Below are positions 8,814 through 17,622 of a DNA stretch of 64,000 nt, piece after piece. The stretch covers positions 38,800 to 102,799 of the forward strand of contig JAIQGK010000018.1 of assembly GCA_020072645.1 (NCBI GenBank), given 5' to 3'. The notes under the pieces are model-generated. The model searched no databases, was not told the origin of the DNA, and was given only the letters and a program-made list of their open reading frames with translations. How positions within the stretch are numbered: the first letter of the stretch is position 1; each line of letters begins with the position of its first letter. This DNA comes from Terriglobia bacterium (lineage in GTDB: Bacteria > Acidobacteriota > Terriglobia > Terriglobales > Acidobacteriaceae). A program made the translations under genes and the position numbers.

Positions 8814-9686
8814 TCATGCTTTGCCGCTCATCGCGCGAGGCGCATATCCTTTCCAGATGTGGATGGTTGCGTAGCTGCGATACGGACTCCAGCGGCTAAA
8901 AGCCTGCTCCAGCGCCGCATGCGCGATCATGGCTTGGCCATTGCTTAAAGCTTTGCGCAAAATCAGGTCGCCTTCAGGCCAATGGTCATGACCGTTGGCG
9001 GTTCGCATCAGAATATAACCGGCTGTCCACTTCCCTATTCCTTTCAGCGCCAGCAAACGATCTTTTATATCGGCGTGTTCAAGACATTGTTCGCCATATT
9101 CCGAAAAAAATGCAGCCAGCGTTTTCACCGTTTCCATTCGGCTGCCGGGAACTCCCAAACCGCCAAGATTCGATTGCGCTATCTGTTCCGCTGTCGGAAA
9201 AAGCCAGGACGATTCATCCAAACGGGTTCCGGCGGCGCGCACCAAGCGCCCCATCAACGTGGTTGCCGCAGGCACTGAAACCTGCTGGCCCAGTATCGCG
9301 CGCATGGCAATTTCCAAAGCCGACCATCCGCCGGGCACTCGCAATCCGGCCTGCCTTTTTACAAAGCCGCTGAGCCACGCGTCGCAACTAAGGAATTTTT
9401 CGATCGGCACGGCGTCCACATCCGGCTTGAATATCTGCTTTGCGCGGTCAGCGACCGGAATCTGCGCGCTGGCCTCGCCGGAATATGCAACCTGCAAAGC
9501 CGCTGCTTTGGAGTCGTACGTCGCGGAAAAAGTCTGCGCCGCAGCGCCGTCGGTGATTGTCCTGGTATAGGCAGAGTCCGTGACAACTTCCACGCCGGGG
9601 GTCGCGCGCAATCGCAAGAATGCGAGCAAGGATTCCCAGTCAAAGGGCTGTTGGACCGGAAGCAAGAAGCTGTGCGTTGAGGACAT
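8814..9686 (-). CDS. AlkA-type DNA-3-methyladenine glycosylase II
   Basis: A 290-residue HhH-GPD base-excision glycosylase that removes alkylated bases from DNA. The N-terminal AlkA domain begins FDWESLLAFLRLRATPGVE. The helix-hairpin-helix is LLALKGIGKWTAGYI near residue 210, followed by the catalytic Asp in WPEGDLILRKA and the terminal WSPYRSYATIHIW block typical of AlkA. The Ada-type methyl-acceptor domain found in some homologues is absent. Monocistronic by context. Confidence 0.87.
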   Translation of the reverse strand: MSSTHSFLLPVQQPFDWESLLAFLRLRATPGVEVVTDSAYTRTITDGAAAQTFSATYDSKAAALQVAYSGEASAQIPVADRAKQIFKPDVDAVPIEKFLSCDAWLSGFVKRQAGLRVPGGWSALEIAMRAILGQQVSVPAATTLMGRLVRAAGTRLDESSWLFPTAEQIAQSNLGGLGVPGSRMETVKTLAAFFSEYGEQCLEHADIKDRLLALKGIGKWTAGYILMRTANGHDHWPEGDLILRKALSNGQAMIAHAALEQAFSRWSPYRSYATIHIWKGYAPRAMSGKA

Positions 9687-9790
9687 CTACATTCTTATAC
9701 ATGCTCGTATATGCTCGCGGTCTTTCAATCCTACTTCCAGCGTTGCACAGGGTTCGCCGTCCGCCTTCGCACTTTCACCCGCTGGCCGGC

Positions 9791-10255
9791 TTACGCTGCT
9801 GCCTTGCCGGATAACTCTTTTAGTACCAGCACAGAGCAGGGCGCTTTGTGAACGATTCCTTCAGCTACGCTGCGATGAAAGAACTTTGCCACTCCCTTGC
9901 GAGTGTGTGAGGTCACCACGATCAGATCGGCCGCCCATTCTGAAGCCGTATTGAGGATTCCCTCTTTGATTTCGCTCTCAACCACCTGTGAGGTCACCTG
10001 GAACCCCGCTTTGCGGAGGACATCCACTGCAGAATCAACGCTGCGTTTAGCCAGTTCCTTGCGATCTTTCCGTCGGGCCTCCAACTCTGGCTGGTATCCA
10101 GGAGCCATCTGCGGCGGGGCCGTGTAAATAAAAGGCTCTACAACCTGCAGGACCAGCACGTTGGTCTGGTCAGGCTGCATCTTCGTAGATAACGAGTCCA
10201 CCACCAATTCAGAGAGCCCGGTATCGTCGATCGCAACAAGAACTTTATTCGTCAT
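9791..10255 (-). CDS. universal stress protein (UspA family)
   Basis: A 154-residue single-domain Usp protein: KVLVAIDDTGLSELV at the N terminus and CSVLVLKEL at the end. The usual ATP-loop pattern G-2x-G-9x-G(S/T) is degraded: the segment reads SHTRKGVAKFFHRSVAEGIV, with Ser and Thr at the first two glycine positions and Arg-Ser at the last. It may not bind ATP (inference). The ATG follows AGGAGG (about 6 nt). A palindrome at 10303-10316 lies 48 bp upstream and is matched by one in front of the neighbouring phosphoribosyltransferase operon, so co-regulation is likely. Confidence 0.9.
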   Translation of the reverse strand: MTNKVLVAIDDTGLSELVVDSLSTKMQPDQTNVLVLQVVEPFIYTAPPQMAPGYQPELEARRKDRKELAKRSVDSAVDVLRKAGFQVTSQVVESEIKEGILNTASEWAADLIVVTSHTRKGVAKFFHRSVAEGIVHKAPCSVLVLKELSGKAAA

Positions 10256-10302
10256 AGTAACCTCCTGCTTTCACAAGTCTCCGCTGATGCCCGCGCCGTC
10301 AC

Positions 10303-10316
10303 AGTGACGCGGGTCA
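10303..10316. promoter_or_regulatory. operator palindrome GTGAC-N4-GTCAC upstream of usp
   Basis: Perfect palindrome GTGACGCGGGTCAC. Half-sites TGAC/GTCA with a 4-bp spacer have the geometry of Crp/Fnr-family sites. It begins 48 bp upstream of the usp ATG. A copy differing at two positions lies 46 bp upstream of the phosphoribosyltransferase start (11775-11788). A GC hairpin (10290-10313) overlaps it. Confidence 0.55.
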
Positions 10317-10344
10317 CAGCTATTGGTCCGGGCGGTTTAGCTGG

Positions 10345-11055
10345 CTATTCTCCTGCCGCGCGTTGCCTTCTATTCGAAACTCCGGCGCGCATGTAGCGGG
10401 CGAACCATTGAGAAACCACAGTGACAACCTGCTCAAGTGCTCCGGGCTCTTCAAACAGGTGCGTCGCTCCAGGCACGACGTGCAATTTTGCGACGCAGTG
10501 CATCTGCGCCATGGCCTTTTTATTCAGGGCAAGAACAGTATTGTCCTCTCCGCCTACGATCAGCAGTGTGGGAGCATCCACTTGCGGCAAAAAATCTTCC
10601 GCCAGATCAGGGCGGCCGCCGCGAGATACCACGGCAGCTACCTGCTGCTTCATCTCAGCAGCCGTAATCAGTGCTGCAGCAGCCCCGGTACTTGCCCCAA
10701 ACAAGCCGATCGGCAAGCGGCTCAGACCGGGCTGGCCATGCACCCACGCAGTTGCCAGAGTTGAACGGCTGGCCAGCAGCGGAATATTGAACCGGAACTC
10801 CATTGTCTCGGTATCGATTCTGTTTTCTTCTTCTGTTAAAAGGTCCAGCAGCAAGGTGGCAAAGCCTTGTTTGTTGAGTTCCTCAGCCACAAAACGGTTT
10901 CGCGGACTGAACCGGCTGCTGCCGCTGCCATGGACAAAAATGACTACTCCCAGAGGATTCAATGGCAGGTGAAGATCGCCCTGAAGATTCATGTTTTCGA
11001 TTGGGATACAGACTGGCGTATCCGCCTCATGTTGTCCTCGAGTCGTGGTTGTCAT
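10345..11055 (-). CDS. dienelactone hydrolase-like alpha/beta hydrolase
   Basis: A 236-residue alpha/beta hydrolase with nucleophile elbow GLFGASTGAAAA, acid residue in VGGEDNTVL and histidine in PGATHLFEEPG. The N-terminal VIFVHGSGSSRFSPRNRFVA is typical of the dienelactone-hydrolase-like proteins found next to phosphoribosyltransferases. Its ATG overlaps the stop of the upstream phosphoribosyltransferase gene by 4 bp (ATGA), so they are translationally coupled. In other bacteria the two activities are sometimes fused (family knowledge). Substrate unknown; stress-related by context. Confidence 0.82.
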   Translation of the reverse strand: MTTTTRGQHEADTPVCIPIENMNLQGDLHLPLNPLGVVIFVHGSGSSRFSPRNRFVAEELNKQGFATLLLDLLTEEENRIDTETMEFRFNIPLLASRSTLATAWVHGQPGLSRLPIGLFGASTGAAAALITAAEMKQQVAAVVSRGGRPDLAEDFLPQVDAPTLLIVGGEDNTVLALNKKAMAQMHCVAKLHVVPGATHLFEEPGALEQVVTVVSQWFARYMRAGVSNRRQRAAGE

Positions 11056-11729
11056 GCGGCGCCTCTTTCTTTTGGCTTACTTGCACCTGAAGGATTTCTG
11101 GCTGAAGTCTCAAGCAATGCTCGAACTTCCAGGTCGTCTACTTGTGAGAAGTCTTTGTAGAACTGGCCAATACCGTAGAACTCCTCAGGCTGGTCCAGGC
11201 AAATGAATTCATCGGCAACACCGCGGAAGTCTGCATCAGCGTGCGTCGGCGCTACCGGCACTGCGACCACGATTTTTTTCGGTCGCAGCGTTCGCAAAGC
11301 TTCAATCCCCGCGAGCATGCTCGATCCCGTGGCGATACCGTCGTCAACAAGAATGATGGTCTTACCCTGGACAGGGACACCGGACCTGACGCCACGGTAC
11401 AGCTCCTCTCGCCGTTGCAGCTCAGCTTCCTGATCCGCAATTGTTTCTGCCACCTGGTCTTCAGTAACCCCCAGTTGATAGATCAAGCGCCGATTGAGAA
11501 TGCGGGCCCCGCCACTGGCAATCGCTCCCATGGCGAGCTCTCGTTCGCCCGGAACGCCAAGCTTTCGTACGAGCAGAATGTCCAGCGGTGCACGGATGGC
11601 CTCGGCGACCTTGAATGCCACCGGTACTCCACCTCTTGGAATGCCCAACACCAGCACGTCTTCACGATTTGCATAGCGAGCCAGCTTCGTAGCCAACTGC
11701 CGGCCTGCGTCAACTCTGTTAACAAACAT
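11052..11729 (-). CDS. phosphoribosyltransferase family protein
   Basis: A type I phosphoribosyltransferase with PRPP loop TIILVDDGIATGSSM and N-terminal LVLGIPRGGVPVAF. The frame is open to 11834, but ATG 11729 (225 residues, MFVNRVDAGRQLATKLARY) is chosen because AGAGG lies 8 nt upstream, the family usually begins at F-x-D/N-R-x-D-A-G, and the operator then sits at the same distance as at usp. The first gene of a coupled pair with the dienelactone-hydrolase-like gene. Such stand-alone PRTases have no proven purine/pyrimidine salvage role; the acceptor is unknown. Confidence 0.85.
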   Translation of the reverse strand: MFVNRVDAGRQLATKLARYANREDVLVLGIPRGGVPVAFKVAEAIRAPLDILLVRKLGVPGERELAMGAIASGGARILNRRLIYQLGVTEDQVAETIADQEAELQRREELYRGVRSGVPVQGKTIILVDDGIATGSSMLAGIEALRTLRPKKIVVAVPVAPTHADADFRGVADEFICLDQPEEFYGIGQFYKDFSQVDDLEVRALLETSARNPSGASKPKERGAA

Positions 11730-11774
11730 ATATGTGCCTCTTCTAAGACCATGGCATTCAGCAGTCTTGCTGTC

Positions 11775-11788
11775 TATGACGCAGGTCA
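11775..11788. promoter_or_regulatory. operator palindrome ATGAC-N4-GTCAC upstream of the phosphoribosyltransferase operon
   Basis: ATGACGCAGGTCAC, differing at 2 of 14 positions from the site before usp. It begins 46 bp before ATG 11729. Position and sequence match point to one regulator for both units, most likely of the Crp/Fnr family (inference from half-site spacing). Confidence 0.5.
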
Positions 11789-11945
11789 CATTCTTTGGCA
11801 AAGCAGAATATTGCTGATTTCTCAGAGCGGACAAATGTATTGCAGGGTGCCCCTTATATTGTTCGTCGCAGGAGAATGCAACTTTGGGATGTCAAGCACC
11901 CGTTGTATGCGCGATCTATTGTGAATCGCGAACAGCAGAATTTGG

Positions 11946-12575
11946 TTATCTAAACCAATTCAATCCCAACTGAAACTGAACGGTGTTGATTCCCGGATTC
12001 GGGACCGTCAAACCGGCGTTGGAAATGTGCTCATAGCGAACACCGGCAGTGAAAGCGCGGCGATCATTATTGAAGAACTGAAAGCCCAGAGTCGCGTGCG
12101 TTACAAAGTTTACATGCGACGTATTCACCGGTACCGCGTGATTGCTGAAAAGCACTCCGCCGCCGAGTTCAAGATACGGGACAGTACGCGCGGAACTGGT
12201 GAAGTTCCACTTTAAGTTAAGCGGATTAAACGCGGCAGCATAGACATTTTGAGCTGGCGCTGGCTGCCACAGGTAGTAAAGCGGAATAAGGTCAGCGGAC
12301 CATTCAAAATTCCCGCGCAGGAAGCCGCCGAGATGATCATCAGTCAACACCTTGCCTAGGCGGATGCCTGCGTTGATGGCATGCGTATCTTTTGTTCCAC
12401 CCGGGACGCTGAAGCCGCCGCCAGCCCACACGCCGAAGTCCCAGGGTTGGCCATCAAGTGGTTTGGTTTGTGCGCTAGCAATCACCGACGTTGCAATAAA
12501 ACCAAAAAGCAAAATCGCACCGCGGAGGCGCGGAGACGCGGAGAACAGCAATCGCCAGATGACGGTTGAAGGCAT
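11946..12575 (-). CDS. acyloxyacyl hydrolase / PagL-like lipid A 3-O-deacylase
   Basis: A 209-residue outer-membrane beta-barrel protein. PagL-family enzymes remove the 3-O acyl chain of lipid A. The His-Ser active-site block is seen in TAGVRYEHISNAGL near residue 185, followed by a final strand ending in aromatic-rich GLNWFR. The N-terminal 36 residues hold a signal peptide (GAILLFGFIATSVIASAQ). Residues before it (SASPRLRGA) are translated from a dispersed intergenic repeat (12518-12546), so the true start may be downstream of the annotated ATG. Divergent from the M1 aminopeptidase gene. Confidence 0.75.
   Translation of the reverse strand: MPSTVIWRLLFSASPRLRGAILLFGFIATSVIASAQTKPLDGQPWDFGVWAGGGFSVPGGTKDTHAINAGIRLGKVLTDDHLGGFLRGNFEWSADLIPLYYLWQPAPAQNVYAAAFNPLNLKWNFTSSARTVPYLELGGGVLFSNHAVPVNTSHVNFVTHATLGFQFFNNDRRAFTAGVRYEHISNAGLTVPNPGINTVQFQLGLNWFR
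12518..12546. repeat. dispersed 'caccgcggaggcgcggagacgcggag' type repeat in the pagL-like 5' end
   Basis: A short-period (8-9 bp) purine-rich unit of the kind caccgcggaggcgcggagac. A related copy is upstream of mutS (23270-23299). Here it is read as SPRLRGA in the signal-peptide region of the lipid A deacylase. Confidence 0.5.
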
Positions 12576-12670
12576 AGAAATCTCCTGGGAGCAGGAAAGA
12601 GAGTATCAGGTTGAAGGTAGAGGGTAAAATGGCCATCTCGAATCGAGCAAGATCCCGGAGCTCCGTCCAA

Positions 12671-15319
12671 ATGCCTACCCGCCACATACTACGAAGGATT
12701 GTCCTGTTCATTTTGCTTTTCACTACGGGTGCTATTTCCCAGGCTCCCGTGGGCATCCCCCGCGATCTGGCGAGGCTTCGGGCGCAACAGCTCAAAGATG
12801 TTCGCTACCAGCTCAGCTTCACCATTACGCCGAAGTCGGATTCTGTGAGCGGGCATGAGGAACTGCGGTTTGTACAGAATGCGGACGACCGCGGCATTCT
12901 GCCGGAGTGGCTGGATTTTCGCGAAGGCTCCGTAAGTAGCTTGACCGTAAACGGCCAGCCGGCGTCGACTGAGATACAAAATGGTCACGTTGAGCTGCCG
13001 GCTAAGCTGCTCAAGCTGGATGAGAACGTTGTCGTAATCGACTTCAAAGCGCCGGTCGCGCCGGCGGGCAAGGCCATCACACGGTTTGAAGACAAGGACG
13101 ACGGCAGCGAATACATCTATACGCTCTTTGTCCCGATGGACGCCGAGATGGCGTTTCCGTGCTTTGATCAGCCGGACTTGAAGGCAAAGTTCAAACTAAA
13201 AGTGGACGCACCGGCAGGCTGGGTGGTGATCTCGAACACCTCAGGAGTGATGACAGTCACGGAGGTCACGGACGGACCAGTCGGACCTGATCCGAGTGTG
13301 CCGCAAGGGCACGGCTTTACGCGCACTGAGTTCACCGAGACGCAGCCAATCAGCACTTATCTCTTCGCCTTTGCCGCAGGGCCGTTTCAGAAAGTGCATG
13401 ACACGCCGGGACTGCCGGGGCTTTACGTGCGCAAATCGAAATTGCAGAAAGCTGAAGCTGAAGCTGAAGCCGCTGCTGTTCAACAGATCACGGCGGACGG
13501 AATCAAATATCTCTCTGACTATTTTGCTCATCCGTTTCCCTTCCCCAAGTACGACATGGTGATGATTCCCGGCTTTGCCTACGGAGGCATGGAGCATGCC
13601 GGCGCAACGTTTCTGCGGGAAGAATCGATTCTCTTCCGCACGGCTCCCACGCACAGCGACCGCCTGAATCGCGACATATTGCTGCTGCACGAGCTTACGC
13701 ACCAGTGGTTCGGCGACCTGGTGACCATGCGCTGGTTTGACGATCTCTGGCTCAAAGAGGGTTTCGCGCAGTACATGGCGTATCACGCATTGAATTCACT
13801 CAAGCCGAACGAAAACGTGTGGAAGCGTTTTTATCAGGCGATCAAGCCCGCGGCCTATGCCATTGATTCAACTCAAGGCACAACGCCGATTTATCAGGAC
13901 ATTCCTAACCTGAAAGATGCCAAGTCGGCCTATGGAGCAATCGTCTATTCCAAAGCGCCCGGCGTGATCAAGCAACTGGCGTTTGTTGTGGGCGAGGACC
14001 AGTTCCGCGACGGTCTTCGGCTCTACCTGAAGGAACACGCCTATGCGAATGCGGAATGGAACGATCTGGTGCGGGCGCTTGAGCGAACTTCAAAGAAACC
14101 GCTGGGACCGTGGGCAGATGCGTGGATCAGGCGCAGAGGCATGCCACAGGTAGATGTGGAGTGGGCATGTGGAGTAAAGGGCGATTTGACTGCGACGCGC
14201 GTCACCGTGTCGCAGAAAGACGTGTTGGCCGAAGGCGGCTTGTGGCCCATTGCAACAAAGGTCCTGGTGAATTATGGGAAGACCGAGACGCAAACGCGGA
14301 TTGAATGGAAGACGGCAAAGACAGAATTTATTACCGGAAAAGGCGGAGCGTGTCCGCGTTATGTCTTTGCCAACTATCAGGACGAAGCTTACGGGCGATT
14401 CCTGCTCGATCCTGTCAGCCGCAAAGCGGTAATGGCTGACCTGGGAAGCATGAATGACGTCTTCAAGCGCACGCTGTTCTGGGGGTCGCTGTGGGATTCC
14501 GTCCGCGAAGCGGAGATGGATCCACGAGACTACATCAATCTGGCACTGCGCAATCTCCCAACAGAGAAAGATGAGTCTCTGGCACAAAGCATTATCGGCC
14601 GCACGATTACCGCGCTACATCGCTATGTCTCGACAGAGACGCGCGAGCAGTTGGCGCCGAAGATGGAAGCGTTGGCCGCCGACCAGATGCTCCAATCACC
14701 TTCGCAGGACATGCGGATTACATGGTTTCGCGCGTTGCGCGGCGTGGCGGAGACTGAGAAAGCCCGCGCCCAGCTTAAAGACATGCTGAACGGCAAGCTT
14801 ACCGTCCCGGGCGTTGAGTTGCGGACGCTGGACCGATGGAACATTGTGGAATCCTTAGTCGCACAGAATGATCCTGACGCGCCAGCAGTGCTGGCGGCAG
14901 AAGAAAAGCGCGATCCTTCAGGCGACGGCAAGAAATATGCCTACATGGCGGCTGCGGCGCGCCCAGACGCGGAAACCAAAAAACATTATTTCGATGAATA
15001 CCTGCATGATACGTCGCGTCCGGAAGACTGGATTGAAATAAGCCTGGGCAGCTTCAACTGGTGGAACCAATCTGACCTAACGCTTCCCTACCTCGGTCCG
15101 GCGCTGGATGCCCTGCCGCAGGTAAAGCGGGAGCGAAAAATCTTTTTTATGTTGGCCTGGCTCAATGCTTTCATCGGCGGTCAGCAATCCGCGGCGGCCC
15201 AGAAGCAGGTACATGATCTTCTGGACAAGGCTGAACTGGACAAGGATTTAAGGCTAAAAATACTTGAGGTTGTGGATGAATTGGACCGCACCGTAAAAAT
15301 CAGGGCTAAATATAGATAA
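12671..15319 (+). CDS. M1 family metallopeptidase (aminopeptidase N-like)
   Basis: A large zinc aminopeptidase. The frame is open from TTG 12611, but ATG 12671 is preferred: it starts a signal peptide (MPTRHILRRIVLFILLFTTG, cleavage near SQA), giving 882 residues. The zinc site HELTHQW is near residue 340 with the third ligand Glu in LWLKEGFAQY 18 residues on. The exopeptidase signature, normally GAMEN, reads GGMEHAG, so N-terminal substrate binding may differ from classic APN. The C-terminal third is an ERAP1-like helical domain. Probably periplasmic or outer-membrane associated, acting in peptide scavenging. Confidence 0.88.
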   Translation: MPTRHILRRIVLFILLFTTGAISQAPVGIPRDLARLRAQQLKDVRYQLSFTITPKSDSVSGHEELRFVQNADDRGILPEWLDFREGSVSSLTVNGQPASTEIQNGHVELPAKLLKLDENVVVIDFKAPVAPAGKAITRFEDKDDGSEYIYTLFVPMDAEMAFPCFDQPDLKAKFKLKVDAPAGWVVISNTSGVMTVTEVTDGPVGPDPSVPQGHGFTRTEFTETQPISTYLFAFAAGPFQKVHDTPGLPGLYVRKSKLQKAEAEAEAAAVQQITADGIKYLSDYFAHPFPFPKYDMVMIPGFAYGGMEHAGATFLREESILFRTAPTHSDRLNRDILLLHELTHQWFGDLVTMRWFDDLWLKEGFAQYMAYHALNSLKPNENVWKRFYQAIKPAAYAIDSTQGTTPIYQDIPNLKDAKSAYGAIVYSKAPGVIKQLAFVVGEDQFRDGLRLYLKEHAYANAEWNDLVRALERTSKKPLGPWADAWIRRRGMPQVDVEWACGVKGDLTATRVTVSQKDVLAEGGLWPIATKVLVNYGKTETQTRIEWKTAKTEFITGKGGACPRYVFANYQDEAYGRFLLDPVSRKAVMADLGSMNDVFKRTLFWGSLWDSVREAEMDPRDYINLALRNLPTEKDESLAQSIIGRTITALHRYVSTETREQLAPKMEALAADQMLQSPSQDMRITWFRALRGVAETEKARAQLKDMLNGKLTVPGVELRTLDRWNIVESLVAQNDPDAPAVLAAEEKRDPSGDGKKYAYMAAAARPDAETKKHYFDEYLHDTSRPEDWIEISLGSFNWWNQSDLTLPYLGPALDALPQVKRERKIFFMLAWLNAFIGGQQSAAAQKQVHDLLDKAELDKDLRLKILEVVDELDRTVKIRAKYR

Positions 15320-15392
15320 TGGGAAGTAATCACCCGGGAAATCCATAATCTTTTCGAGTATTTTCAGGTACTCAACACACAAACAACGGATG

Positions 15393-15398
15393 TATAAT
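15393..15398 (+). promoter_or_regulatory. possible -10 element for the GT2 gene
   Basis: TATAAT ends 12 nt before ATG 15411. No good -35 is visible. If used, transcription would begin within a few bases of the start codon, i.e. a leaderless or nearly leaderless mRNA. Confidence 0.35.
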
Positions 15399-15410
15399 TT
15401 TAATAAAGAT

Positions 15411-16388
15411 ATGCCGAAGTTTTCGATCGTAGTCCCATTCCATAACGAGCAGGAAAGCGTGACCGCGCTTTATGACCGGCTAAAAGCGGTCATGGAAGCC
15501 ACGGGAGACACGTTCGAACTGGTATTTGTTGATGATGGCAGCCTAGATCGCACGTACAAGCTGCTGCGTGAGATCGTGACCATTGACAGCCGCGTTGTGG
15601 TGGTCAAGTTGCGCCGCAACTTCGGGCAGACTTCAGCACTGGCGGCGGGATTTGCGCACGCGCAGGGCGAATTTGTAATCGCCATGGATGGCGACCTGCA
15701 ACACGATCCTGAAGATATCCCCAAATTCCTGGAAATGCTGGAACAGGGCTATGACCTGGTGAGCGGCTGGCGCAAAGAGCGTGTGGACAACTTTGTGATG
15801 CGCCGCATCCCATCGCGCATTGCCAACTGGGCCATGTCAAAGTTGAGCGGCGTGCAGATCCACGACTTCGGCACCACGTACAAGGCTTACCGCCGCGAGA
15901 TCATCCAGCAACTTCCCTTGTATGGCGAGCTGCATCGTTTTATTCCCGCGCTGGCCTCGTGGTATGGCGCATCGATCTGCGAAATTCCCATCAAGAACAT
16001 TGTGCGGCCTAAGGGCAATTCGCATTACGGCATCTCCCGCACGTTCCGCGTCTTCTTTGACCTGATTACAATCCGCTTTCTGCTGAAATATATGTACCGG
16101 CCGCTGCACCTGTTTGGCACCGTGGGCATGCTTTCACTGCTGGGTGGAATGGGCATCGCTTTCTGGCTGATGCTTTCCAAGTTGATCTGGCACCTAAGCG
16201 TGATGGGAGAGCACGGACCGCTGTTGATTTCCGCCGCAGTCCTGATCGTATTCGGCGGGCAGATGCTGGCGCTGGGACTGCTGGGCGATTTACAGGTAAG
16301 GAATTTCCAGGAACCTCAACGTCGCGTGCCTTATACCGTGGCGCACGTATTGCGATCGCAGAGCCAGGAACAAGCGGTCAACGAGTAA
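15411..16388 (+). CDS. GT2 family glycosyltransferase (GtrB/DPM1-like)
   Basis: A membrane-anchored family 2 glycosyltransferase, probably moving a sugar onto a polyprenyl phosphate. The N terminus MPKFSIVVPFHNEQESV leads to LVFVDDGSLDRT and AMDGDLQHDPEDIP, which hold the nucleotide-sugar and metal-binding Asp residues. Two C-terminal membrane segments (about residues 225-250 and 265-290) are as in GtrB and bacterial DPM1-like enzymes. An ATG at 15390 is in frame, but it lies just before a TATAAT (15393-15398), so 15411 is the likelier start (325 residues). No Shine-Dalgarno is visible. The aminotransferase gene begins 29 bp after its stop and may be co-transcribed. Confidence 0.87.
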   Translation: MPKFSIVVPFHNEQESVTALYDRLKAVMEATGDTFELVFVDDGSLDRTYKLLREIVTIDSRVVVVKLRRNFGQTSALAAGFAHAQGEFVIAMDGDLQHDPEDIPKFLEMLEQGYDLVSGWRKERVDNFVMRRIPSRIANWAMSKLSGVQIHDFGTTYKAYRREIIQQLPLYGELHRFIPALASWYGASICEIPIKNIVRPKGNSHYGISRTFRVFFDLITIRFLLKYMYRPLHLFGTVGMLSLLGGMGIAFWLMLSKLIWHLSVMGEHGPLLISAAVLIVFGGQMLALGLLGDLQVRNFQEPQRRVPYTVAHVLRSQSQEQAVNE

Positions 16389-16417
16389 TCTGATTCTTTA
16401 AAACAAAGAGAAAAATA

Positions 16418-17611
16418 ATGACCCCAGTCACTACCCCAACAGAATTGCGGCTGGCCAAACGTATGGCCCGCCTGGGAACTGAAACCGCTTTTGAAACCCT
16501 TGCCAAGGCCCGCGCTCTTGAGGCGCAGGGCAGAAGCATTATCCATCTGGAGATCGGCGAGCCGGATTTTGACACACCGGCAAATGTAATTGAAGCCGGA
16601 GTGGACGCCATCCACAAGGGATACACGCATTACATGCCGTCCGCCGGAATGCCGGCCCTGCGTGAAACCGTGGCAGCGGAAGTTACGCGCACACACGGCG
16701 TGCCGGTAGCCGCGGACGAAGTCGTCATCGTGCCGGGCGGCAAACCGACGATCTACTTTACTTTTACCGCGCTGGTGGAAGAAGGCGATGAGGTCATTTA
16801 TCCCAACCCCGGCTTTCCTATTTATGAGTCGCTGATCAACTTCACCGGCGCCACGCCCGTTCCCTTGCAGATGCGGGAAGAAAAGGATTTCCGGCTAGAC
16901 CCCAACGAGTTGGCTGACCTGATCACTGACCGCACCAAGCTGATTGTGCTCAACTCTCCGCACAATCCCACCGGCAGCGTGGTGACAGAGCAGGATGTGA
17001 AAGACATTGCCGCGGCCATAGGCGATCGCGACATCATGGTGCTCTCCGATGAAATTTACAGCCGCCTGATTTTTGAAGGCCGCCATCATTCGCTCATGTC
17101 GCTTCCCGGCTGGAGAGATCGCGTGATCATGCTGGATGGCTGGTCCAAGACCTATGCCATGACCGGTTGGCGCCTGGGCTATGGCGTAATGCGCAAAGAT
17201 CTGGCCGCGCAGTTTGGCCGATTGATGACCAACGTGAACTCATGCAGCGCCAGCTTTACTCAAATGGCAGGCATGGAAGCACTCAAGGGTGACCAGGCGT
17301 CCGTGGACAACATGCGTGAACAGTTTCACGCGCGGCGCGATAAGTTCATTACCGGACTCAACAACATCAAGGGCTTCAGCTGCCGATTGCCGCATGGCGC
17401 GTTCTATGCTTTCCCCAACGTGCAGAAGACAGGATGGACATCTAAAAAGCTGGCGGAAGCAATGCTGAATGAAGCTGGCGTGGCATGTCTTGCCGGCACG
17501 GCGTTCGGCAAATTCGGCGAAGGCTATCTGCGCTTCAGCATCGCCAATTCCATGGAAAACCTGGACGAAGCGCTCAAGCGTATTGATGGCTGGGCTAAGA
17601 AGAACCTGTAG
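16418..17611 (+). CDS. pyridoxal phosphate-dependent aminotransferase (class I/II)
   Basis: A 397-residue fold-type I aminotransferase. Features: SPHNPTGSVV near residue 180, DEIYSRLIFEG with the PLP-binding Asp/Tyr, and the Schiff-base Lys in DGWSKTYAMTGWRLGYG near residue 240, followed by the terminal Arg region LRFSIANSMENL. It most resembles aspartate/aromatic aminotransferases of the subgroup I-gamma type. The substrate cannot be settled from motifs alone. A GC stem followed by T-rich sequence at 17688-17717 may be its terminator. Confidence 0.88.
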   Translation: MTPVTTPTELRLAKRMARLGTETAFETLAKARALEAQGRSIIHLEIGEPDFDTPANVIEAGVDAIHKGYTHYMPSAGMPALRETVAAEVTRTHGVPVAADEVVIVPGGKPTIYFTFTALVEEGDEVIYPNPGFPIYESLINFTGATPVPLQMREEKDFRLDPNELADLITDRTKLIVLNSPHNPTGSVVTEQDVKDIAAAIGDRDIMVLSDEIYSRLIFEGRHHSLMSLPGWRDRVIMLDGWSKTYAMTGWRLGYGVMRKDLAAQFGRLMTNVNSCSASFTQMAGMEALKGDQASVDNMREQFHARRDKFITGLNNIKGFSCRLPHGAFYAFPNVQKTGWTSKKLAEAMLNEAGVACLAGTAFGKFGEGYLRFSIANSMENLDEALKRIDGWAKKNL

Positions 17612-17622
17612 CTAAACCCTAT

